This document shows positions 6,336-12,026 of a stretch of 13,810 nt of DNA, in pieces (the stretch's first letter is position 1; each line of letters opens with the position of its first letter). Source of the stretch: an uncultured Haemophilus sp. (GTDB taxonomy: Bacteria > Pseudomonadota > Gammaproteobacteria > Enterobacterales > Pasteurellaceae); contig NZ_CAJLNI010000045.1 of the NCBI RefSeq assembly GCF_905207935.1, positions 1-13,810 on the forward strand, given 5' to 3'. Position numbers and translations under genes: made by a program. The notes beneath the pieces were generated by a model. It ran no database searches. It was given only the letters and a program-made list of their open reading frames with translations, and had not been told where the DNA came from.

Positions 6336-6860
6336 CTAATTTTCGCTGTCGAACCAGCCGCGTACAAATTGTATAGAAAGGAAAAGAGTAACTAATAAGA
6401 AAGCATAGAATACCCAAGATAAAATCGGATGGCTTGGTGTCACATCGCCACTGATTTCTTTCACTGCAACGGCATTGCGATATTCATCGAACATCGTCAT
6501 ACGCCAACCGTAATACTTGATTTGTACTAATTTGTTTTCATTACCTAAAGCTTGCACTTGGGCCTGTAAGTTCGCTGAACCAAATTTAAAGTAGAACGGG
6601 AACCCCCAACGGGTATCTTCATTACGATACACCATGATTTTGCCATCATCATTTTGTGTATTGATAAAATACACATCGCGCGTTGGACCATCAGCCGGAT
6701 TCGATTTTGTAATCGGGCCATCTTTATCCACACGTTTCACTTCCACACCCGTTACTCGTGTCACATCATAGTGTGGGAAAACGTAGTCCACCACGGCGAA
6801 CATAAAGCCGTGGAAAACAAAGACCACTAAAAATAAAAAGTACTTAAAAAACTTACGCAT
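6336..6860 (-). CDS. DUF1523 family membrane protein of unknown function
   Basis: The 174-residue product has a hydrophobic segment at each end (about 5-28 and 146-165) with a hydrophilic middle, giving a protein with two membrane anchors and a domain of about 115 residues that is probably periplasmic. The middle shows what I recognise as DUF1523: DYVFPHYDVTRVTGVEVKR, then TRDVYFINT, then a YRNEDTRWGFPFYFKF block and QIKYYGWR. The function of the family is not known to me. ATG at 6860 has a strong GAGGGAG 4 bases upstream. The gene starts 26 bases after ycfH with no terminator between, so it is probably the last gene of the mltG-tmk-holB-ycfH transcription unit, followed by a GC-rich hairpin. 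Confidence 0.8.
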   Translation of the reverse strand: MRKFFKYFLFLVVFVFHGFMFAVVDYVFPHYDVTRVTGVEVKRVDKDGPITKSNPADGPTRDVYFINTQNDDGKIMVYRNEDTRWGFPFYFKFGSANLQAQVQALGNENKLVQIKYYGWRMTMFDEYRNAVAVKEISGDVTPSHPILSWVFYAFLLVTLFLSIQFVRGWFDSEN

Positions 6861-6886
6861 AAAACTCCCTCATTTAAATCGATGAT

Positions 6887-7669
6887 TTATTGTACATTAA
6901 TTTTAAATAAACGCTCGAAGTTTTGTGTACTAATTTGTGCAAATTCTTCCATAGACAACCCTTTTAACGCTGCCACATACTCACACACTTCACGTGTATA
7001 GGCAGGTTGGTTCTCTTTACCACGATAAGGTACAGGTGCTAAATAAGGCGAATCCGTTTCAACTAACAAACGATCTGCCGGCACATAACGAATAGCTTCA
7101 CGAATACTTTCCGCATTTTTAAAGGTTATAATGCCTGAACAAGAAATATAAAACCCTAAATCAAGTGCCTTTTTCGCAAAATCCAAGGTTTCCGTAAAAC
7201 AATGAATTAATCCACCACACTTTTCTGCCTGGTGCTCACGCAACATGGCAATGGTATCTTCTGGCGCTGAACGCGTATGAATAATCACGGGCTTATCCAC
7301 TTCATTAGCAATTCTGATTTGATCAGCAAAAACCGTTTGCTGCAATGCCTTATTATCTGCACTGTAATAATAATCCAAACCAATTTCGCCAATTGCGATC
7401 ACTTTTTTATCTTGGGATAAACGTAATAAACGATCGGCATCGTAAGGTTCTTCTTCAAGATCTAATGGATGCACGCCGCAAGCTAAAGACACATTCGGAA
7501 ATTTTGCTAACTCAGGGTAAGCTTTTTCAAAACGGCTTAATGTTACGCCAATCGCCAATAAATGCTTCACATCTCGTGCTTGGGCTTTGGCCACAACATC
7601 AGCAATATCTTTGTGTAAATTTTCATAATCCAATGCATCTAAATGGCAATGGGAATCTACGATAAACAT
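6887..7669 (-). CDS. ycfH: TatD-family metal-dependent hydrolase (YcfH)
   Basis: This 260-residue cytoplasmic hydrolase belongs to the TatD family, whose members bind two metal ions and in several cases act as DNases. The metal ligands are all in place: HxH at residues 7 and 9 (DSHCHL), Glu95 (IGEIGLDYY), His131 (VIIHTR), His156 (IHCF) and Asp206 (VETDSPYL). Two TatD-like paralogues exist in enteric bacteria. I chose YcfH because in E. coli it directly follows holB, as here, where ATG lies 7 bases after the holB stop; AAGGA within the holB tail may serve as ribosome binding site. The exact substrate is not shown by the sequence. Confidence 0.92.
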   Translation of the reverse strand: MFIVDSHCHLDALDYENLHKDIADVVAKAQARDVKHLLAIGVTLSRFEKAYPELAKFPNVSLACGVHPLDLEEEPYDADRLLRLSQDKKVIAIGEIGLDYYYSADNKALQQTVFADQIRIANEVDKPVIIHTRSAPEDTIAMLREHQAEKCGGLIHCFTETLDFAKKALDLGFYISCSGIITFKNAESIREAIRYVPADRLLVETDSPYLAPVPYRGKENQPAYTREVCEYVAALKGLSMEEFAQISTQNFERLFKINVQ

Positions 7670-7676
7670 AATTTAT

Positions 7677-8657
7677 TTAGTCCTTAAATACGTCGGTAAT
7701 TAACTTTGTCAAACCATCTAGTAACATTAATTCCGTGTTAACGCCGTTGATAGTGAGTAAATCCGAGCGCACTTTTTGCATAATTTTATTTGCGGTTAAT
7801 AACCCAAGCGCTGTTTGCTCGTCTGCAAATTGAGTTACACCTGTTTTAAGATCAAGTGTTTGCCAGCCACTTTGTATTTCGAGTTTGTATTTAATGGCAT
7901 CGCTTAAAAACGCTAAAATCCAATCCACTTGCTGTATGGTGCGTTCTTTTTCAAAGAAAGGCAAAATTTCCAAAGGTGAACGACGACGATAAAACAGCCA
8001 AAATTGACGTAGGAAATTTTTTCTCTGTTCAATTAATCCTTGCTGGAGGGTTTCCAATGCTAACAGCGGACGCCCCAAATTCATCGCAAGTGCGGTTAAT
8101 AATTCTGATGTTTCTGCCTGAAATTGAGAAGAAAGCCAATTTAGGGCTTCCATTTCCATTGGCAAAGGCACATTCCACACTTGGCAACGGCTGTAAATAG
8201 TCGCTAACAACGAAGAGGATGGCTCTGTTTGCAATAAGAAATACGTGTTCGGACGCGGCTCTTCCAAAGTTTTAAGCAACGCATTCGCTGCTGCTTCCGT
8301 AAGACGTTCTGCATCTTGGATATACACTAATTTATTGCCGTTTTGTTGCGCGTGTTGGCTGACCACTTCATTAATCGCCCGTACCTGATCAACGCCAATG
8401 TCTTTGCCTTCTTGAGAGGCTAAAACATGAAAATCGGGGTGACTTTGCGCTGCCATTAAGTGACAAGCATGACAATGCCCACAAGGTGCATTATCTGGCG
8501 TTTGACACATAATGCGTTTTGTCAAAGCCTCAAACAAACCTTCAGCACCGAGACCTTGATCAGCTTTAATCAATAATGCATGATGCCCCAAACCTTCGCT
8601 AAAAGTTTGGCTAATTTTGTGATAAGTAGGCACTAACCAAGGACAAAGTTTGCTCAT
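7677..8657 (-). CDS. holB: DNA polymerase III subunit delta'
   Basis: HolB is the delta' subunit of the clamp loader that places the beta clamp on DNA for the replicative polymerase. The 326-residue protein has the clamp-loader fold: the PWLVPTYHKI start, the GHHALLI strand, a degenerate nucleotide loop (QGLGAEG, lacking the GKT lysine, as expected for the non-ATP-binding subunit), four zinc-binding cysteines at 51, 59, 62 and 65, the NALLKTLEEP block (125-134) and the SRC motif (156-158). A TTG at 8678 would lengthen it by 7 residues. ATG at 8657 is better because it overlaps the tmk stop as ATGA, the usual sign of translational coupling. One uptake signal is inside. Confidence 0.95.
   Translation of the reverse strand: MSKLCPWLVPTYHKISQTFSEGLGHHALLIKADQGLGAEGLFEALTKRIMCQTPDNAPCGHCHACHLMAAQSHPDFHVLASQEGKDIGVDQVRAINEVVSQHAQQNGNKLVYIQDAERLTEAAANALLKTLEEPRPNTYFLLQTEPSSSLLATIYSRCQVWNVPLPMEMEALNWLSSQFQAETSELLTALAMNLGRPLLALETLQQGLIEQRKNFLRQFWLFYRRRSPLEILPFFEKERTIQQVDWILAFLSDAIKYKLEIQSGWQTLDLKTGVTQFADEQTALGLLTANKIMQKVRSDLLTINGVNTELMLLDGLTKLITDVFKD
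8088..8096 (+). repeat. DNA uptake signal within holB
   Basis: Exact AAGTGCGGT followed by TAATAATTC, with the AT-rich extension. It lies in the part coding for the C-terminal domain (LLTALAMN region). Confidence 0.9.
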
Positions 8658-9286
8658 TTTGCTTGTGAAACCCACCAACTTTTGACCGCACTTTGTATGT
8701 CTGCTTGTACTTGTGCCAAAGCCTGACCTGCATTAATAATCGCAGCTTTCGGATTGTTTTGCACCAATTCCAAATAACGTTGGCGGGTACGATGGAAGAA
8801 ATCGAGTCCTTGTTGTTCAATGCGGTCTAATTCACCACGACCTCTAGCACGAGCAAGCCCTTCTGCAGGATCAATGTCTAAATACAGTACAAAATCAGGC
8901 TCAAAGTCGCCTAATACCATATTTTTTAAATTCGCCATAAGCGTTTGGTCAAACTGACGCCCACCGCCTTGATAAGCCTGTGAAGACATATCATGACGAT
9001 CACCCAGCACAATTTTACCTTCTGCCAATGCTGGCTTAATCACATTTTCTACCAATTGAATTCGTGCCGCATAAAGCATTAATAATTCCGCTTTATCCGT
9101 AACAGGTTCTTCTGTTTCATGTTTGATTAAATGGCGTAATTTCTCCGCTAACGGTGTACCACCCGGCTCACGAGTAAATACGACATCGTTTACACCAAGA
9201 GATTTTAATGTATCCACCACCGTTTGCATGGCGGTACTTTTACCTGCACCTTCCAGCCCTTCAATGACGATAAATTTGCCTTGCAT
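8654..9286 (-). CDS. tmk: Thymidylate kinase
   Basis: This cytoplasmic kinase makes dTDP from dTMP and ATP, an essential step towards dTTP. The 210-residue protein has the P-loop GLEGAGKST (residues 10-18), the TREPGGTPLAEKLR substrate-binding block (38-51), the DRH motif (96-98) followed by SSQAYQGGGR, and an arginine-bearing lid (RARGRGELDRIE, about 146-157). Its ATG shares one base with the mltG stop (TAATG), and AGGAG lies 7 bases upstream; its own stop overlaps the holB start. The tight packing means mltG, tmk and holB are co-transcribed and probably coupled in translation. An uptake signal lies near the 3' end. Confidence 0.96.
   Translation of the reverse strand: MQGKFIVIEGLEGAGKSTAMQTVVDTLKSLGVNDVVFTREPGGTPLAEKLRHLIKHETEEPVTDKAELLMLYAARIQLVENVIKPALAEGKIVLGDRHDMSSQAYQGGGRQFDQTLMANLKNMVLGDFEPDFVLYLDIDPAEGLARARGRGELDRIEQQGLDFFHRTRQRYLELVQNNPKAAIINAGQALAQVQADIQSAVKSWWVSQAK
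8685..8693 (-). repeat. DNA uptake signal near the 3' end of tmk
   Basis: Exact ACCGCACTT on the plus strand; the minus strand reads AAGTGCGGT followed by CAAAAGTT. It encodes the SAVKSW stretch close to the C-terminus of thymidylate kinase, a position that tolerates substitution. Confidence 0.9.
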
Positions 9287-10335
9287 TAGTTGGCTCCTTT
9301 TTGTTGGCTACGATACCAACGTAAATATTCTTGCACTGCTTTATTATGCTCGTTCAGATTACGAGTAAATTTATGACCGCCACTTCCATCTGCAACAAAA
9401 TAATAAAAATCTGTTTTTGCTGGATGCGCCACAGCCTGTAAAGCACTCTCACTCACCATGGCAATTGGTGTTGGTGGTAAACCCTCAATCATATAGGTAT
9501 TGTACGGGGTCATCGTTTCCAAATCTTTTTTACGAATATTGCCTGTATAATTCTCACCCATTCCATAAATCACGGTTGGGTCAGTTTGCAGTTTCATATT
9601 GGCTTTTAAACGATTAATAAATACGGAAGCCACTTGTGGACGCTCCGCTGCAATTCCTGTTTCTTTCTCCACAATAGAAGCCAAAATTAGCATCTGATAT
9701 GGATCTGCTAATGGGAGATTTTCATCACGTTCATTCCACGCTTTATCTAAAGCTTTTTGTAAGCGAGTAGCTGAACGTTTTAATAATTCAAGATCCGTCG
9801 AGTTAGGCGTGTAATTATAGGTATCTGGATACAACCATCCATCCATGTTATTCCATTCGAAAACGGCTTTTGCAACGGCTGGAATATCCAATAACGCCAT
9901 GATCTCTTTATCCGTTTTACCTTGCAAGGTTTGTTTTAAGTGCGGTGCGTTTTCAAGGTTTTTACGCCATTCCTTGAACGTTTTACCTTCAATAAACTTC
10001 ACACTAAATTGTGCTTCCTTGCCGGAATTAATCATATCCAATAAATCTTGTAACGTTTTCACGCCCGTTAAAGAATAAGTCCCCGCTTTCACTTTGTTGA
10101 GCTGAGGTTGTAATTTCAATAACCAAGGCAATAAATCGGCATGTTCAAGAATTTTTTCTTGCTCTAATAAAGCGGCGAGTTTACTGCCAGTAGTGCCTCG
10201 CTCAATTGTAAGCAATTGATCTTGCGTGACATTCACCGGCGTATGAACAAACTCAGTTAATTTTTGATAACCCCAAAAACCAACACCGCCAAGAATTAGC
10301 AAGATAATCAGTAAAAAGACAAAAAATTTTTTCAT
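9286..10335 (-). CDS. mltG: Endolytic murein transglycosylase (YceG/MltG)
   Basis: MltG is an inner-membrane enzyme that cuts growing peptidoglycan strands and so sets glycan chain length. The 349-residue protein has a single N-terminal membrane segment (about 4-22) after MKK, placing the rest in the periplasm. A LysM-like stretch follows (about 35-90). The catalytic YceG domain then contains GWLYPDTYNY (166-175), the IVEKET block (221-226) carrying the catalytic glutamate, and the family block FINRLKANMKLQTDPTVIYG (239-258). ATG at 10335 has only a weak GAG as ribosome binding site. The gene follows the surA terminator and heads the mltG-tmk-holB-ycfH run. In E. coli pabC lies upstream; here it does not. 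One uptake signal is inside. Confidence 0.95.
   Translation of the reverse strand: MKKFFVFLLIILLILGGVGFWGYQKLTEFVHTPVNVTQDQLLTIERGTTGSKLAALLEQEKILEHADLLPWLLKLQPQLNKVKAGTYSLTGVKTLQDLLDMINSGKEAQFSVKFIEGKTFKEWRKNLENAPHLKQTLQGKTDKEIMALLDIPAVAKAVFEWNNMDGWLYPDTYNYTPNSTDLELLKRSATRLQKALDKAWNERDENLPLADPYQMLILASIVEKETGIAAERPQVASVFINRLKANMKLQTDPTVIYGMGENYTGNIRKKDLETMTPYNTYMIEGLPPTPIAMVSESALQAVAHPAKTDFYYFVADGSGGHKFTRNLNEHNKAVQEYLRWYRSQQKGAN
9938..9946 (+). repeat. DNA uptake signal within mltG
   Basis: Exact AAGTGCGGT, followed by GCGTTTTC. It falls in the stretch coding for ENAPHLKQTL between the LysM-like region and the catalytic domain. Confidence 0.9.
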
Positions 10336-10350
10336 GCGTCACTCATTTTA

Positions 10351-10379
10351 TAAAAACGACAAAAGGGGCAAAATGCCCC
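10351..10379 (-). terminator. Intrinsic terminator of surA
   Basis: On the minus strand GGGGCA (plus-strand 10374-10379) pairs with TGCCCC (plus-strand 10365-10370) around a 3-base loop, followed by TTTTGTCGTTTTT. The hairpin starts 20 bases past the surA stop. It separates surA from mltG, so the mltG run needs its own promoter or readthrough. A TATAAA at plus-strand 10346-10351 is the only -10-like match before mltG and has no good -35. Confidence 0.8.
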
Positions 10380-10398
10380 CTTATTCTAACGTTTTCTG

Positions 10399-11331
10399 TT
10401 ATTTATCGAAATATTGAATATCAGCATTTTTACGTAATGCTTTCACCCAGTCTTTGGTTGCATCTTGTAATTGGCTATTCACGATTTGTTCGTAAGCTTT
10501 TTGACGATAGGCATCTTCTGTTTTATCGCCATCACGACTACCGGTTACTTCGAGAATATGCCAACCAAATTCAGATTTAAACGGTGCAGAAATAGTACCT
10601 TGTGGTGTGGTTTCAACCATTTTTGCAAATGGACCTACATAAGCTTCTGGGAAAGCATAGCCTAAGCTTCCGCCATTCGCACCTGATAAATAATCTTTAG
10701 AATATTTTAATGCTGCATCAGCAAATGTCATTTTGCCAGAAATAATCTCGCTACGAATACGTTCTAATTCTGCTTTAGCTTGAGCATCGTTCAGTAATGG
10801 GTTTAATTTTAATAAAATATGACGAACTTCATACTCTTTACCCATCACTTTTTGTGCGGTACCTTTTGCTTTCGCTTCATCGAGCATTTGTTTACCCAAT
10901 GCATCCACTTGCTCGCGAGTCACATCTACGCTGTTTTGAATAGCATGGTTACGCACACCCGCCATTAACATTTGGCGAGAAATTTGTTGTTTAAATGCAT
11001 TTAAGGAAATGCCTTGATAATCCAACGCATCTAAGAATTGACCATAAGTTAAACCATTTTTTGCCGCAATATCTTCTACGATACGGTTTACTTCCGCTTG
11101 GTTTACTTTTACGCCTGATTCTTTGATAGCCTTATCAGTCAGCATATCATCAATAATCTTATCTAATGCTGCACGTTGGCTACCTTTTTTGCCCATCACA
11201 GCATTCACTTGGCTTTGTAAAATTGGTGTACCATTTACGGTCGCCACAACGCGTTCTTCTGCTTGTACTTGAGAAAAAGTAAACAGACCGATCATGGCAA
11301 ATAAAAGAGATTTTAACATTGATTTTTTCAT
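10399..11331 (-). CDS. surA: SurA-type periplasmic chaperone with one parvulin (peptidyl-prolyl isomerase) domain
   Basis: SurA escorts unfolded outer-membrane proteins across the periplasm to the BAM complex. The 310-residue precursor has a clear signal peptide (MKKS, hydrophobic core, cleavage probably after residue 24 in VQA-EE). A SurA N-terminal chaperone domain follows (about 25-165), beginning VVATVNGTPILQSQV. One parvulin domain occupies about 167-265, with VRHILLKLN, GGSLGYAFPEAYVGPF and FGWHILEV. A C-terminal helix (about 275-306) completes the chaperone fold. Enteric SurA is about 428 residues with two parvulin domains; the single domain here appears to be an ancestral-looking Pasteurellaceae form rather than a truncation, since both ends are intact. 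A generic PpiC/PrsA-like foldase is the alternative, but the C-terminal helix favours SurA. Own promoter and terminator. Confidence 0.82.
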   Translation of the reverse strand: MKKSMLKSLLFAMIGLFTFSQVQAEERVVATVNGTPILQSQVNAVMGKKGSQRAALDKIIDDMLTDKAIKESGVKVNQAEVNRIVEDIAAKNGLTYGQFLDALDYQGISLNAFKQQISRQMLMAGVRNHAIQNSVDVTREQVDALGKQMLDEAKAKGTAQKVMGKEYEVRHILLKLNPLLNDAQAKAELERIRSEIISGKMTFADAALKYSKDYLSGANGGSLGYAFPEAYVGPFAKMVETTPQGTISAPFKSEFGWHILEVTGSRDGDKTEDAYRQKAYEQIVNSQLQDATKDWVKALRKNADIQYFDK

Positions 11332-11348
11332 TTTAGTTGTCTTAAAAA

Positions 11349-11378
11349 ATAATAGGATAATGCTCGTTAGATTATCAA
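11349..11378 (-). promoter_or_regulatory. Probable surA promoter
   Basis: On the minus strand, -35 TTGATA (plus-strand 11373-11378) and -10 TATTAT (plus-strand 11349-11354) are 18 bases apart. An overlapping alternative is TTGTGA (11392-11397) with GATAAT (11371-11376), but its 15-base spacing is short. A perfect 6-bp inverted repeat, GATAAT at 11356-11361 and ATTATC at 11371-11376, sits between and across the boxes. The ribosome binding site before the surA ATG (AAGACA) is weak. Confidence 0.45.
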
Positions 11379-11408
11379 TTTTATCAAAGGTTCACAATAG
11401 GCTGATCG

Positions 11409-11948
11409 TTATTTAGGCAATAATGCCACTTCATAACAACCATCATATTTTAATGTACGCACCTGAACTTGTTCATCACGGGAAGTCGGCACATTTTTAC
11501 CTACATAGTCTGCCCGAATCGGCAATTCACGGTGTCCACGATCCACTAAAATCACCAACTCAATTTTAGCTGCTCGACCAAAATCCGTTAACGCATCCAT
11601 CGCAGCACGAATGGTTCTACCAGTGAATAACACATCATCGATCAAAATGACTTCTTTACCCTGAATATTCATATAACTGGAGGCACCGCTATACACAGGC
11701 GTTGGATTTTCAGGTTCAACATACTCTAAGTCATCACGGTAAAACGTGATATCCAATTCCATCATTGGAAGACTTACACCATTCAACTCTTCAATGCGAC
11801 GTTGAATTAATTCGGCAATTTCAGCACCACGGCGTTTCACCCCAACTAAAATCACATTATCGAAATCTTGGTGCTTTTCAATAATTTCATGGGAAATACG
11901 TGAAATGGTGCGTAAAAATCTGTCTGCATCAATAATGATTTTTTCCAT
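11409..11948 (-). CDS. pyrR: PyrR bifunctional pyrimidine regulator / uracil phosphoribosyltransferase
   Basis: PyrR proteins bind pyr mRNA in Gram-positive bacteria to control attenuation, and many also make UMP from uracil and PRPP. The 179-residue protein is a typical length. It has the type I phosphoribosyltransferase signature ILIDDVLFTGRTI (residues 101-113), the GVKRRGAEIAELI loop (36-48), DITFYRDDL (66-74), and LVDRGHRELPIRADYVGKNVP in the C-terminal third, all usual for PyrR. An open reading from 11996 would add 16 residues encoded by the upstream hairpin; ATG at 11948 (MEKIIIDADRF) with GAGAG nearby is the natural start. No pyr biosynthesis gene is in the window, so its RNA target, if any, lies elsewhere. 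Placed between dnaE and surA, with no terminator seen after it. Confidence 0.9.
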   Translation of the reverse strand: MEKIIIDADRFLRTISRISHEIIEKHQDFDNVILVGVKRRGAEIAELIQRRIEELNGVSLPMMELDITFYRDDLEYVEPENPTPVYSGASSYMNIQGKEVILIDDVLFTGRTIRAAMDALTDFGRAAKIELVILVDRGHRELPIRADYVGKNVPTSRDEQVQVRTLKYDGCYEVALLPK

Positions 11949-11976
11949 TTTATCTCTCGCTTTATTTATACCGCTT

Positions 11977-12016
11977 AAAGTGCAGTTAAAAAACACGGAT
12001 TTTTTGACCGCACTTT
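11977..12016 (-). terminator. Long imperfect hairpin between dnaE and pyrR built from an uptake-signal pair
   Basis: Plus-strand 11977-11993 and 12000-12016 form a 17-bp inverted repeat around a 6-base loop, with one A-C mismatch and one G-T pair on this strand. The right arm holds an exact uptake signal (12007-12015, ACCGCACTT); the left arm holds a copy with one changed base (11978-11986, AAGTGCAGT). It begins 11 bases past the dnaE stop. The tail after the stem is short (TTT lies within the stem), so it is a plausible but not textbook terminator for dnaE. Confidence 0.75.
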
Positions 12017-12026
12017 TACTGGAATA

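Noticed and set aside
6545..6733. Minus-strand reading frame of 62 codons overlapping the DUF1523 gene
   Set aside because: It is another frame of a conserved gene, with no features of its own.
8611..8820. Minus-strand reading frame across the tmk-holB junction
   Set aside because: It is out of frame with both conserved proteins and has no family match; the ATGA overlap already explains the junction.
11949..11996. Longer N-terminus for pyrR starting at 11996
   Set aside because: The extra 16 codons are encoded by the hairpin between dnaE and pyrR; PyrR proteins start at MEKIIID and are about 179 residues.
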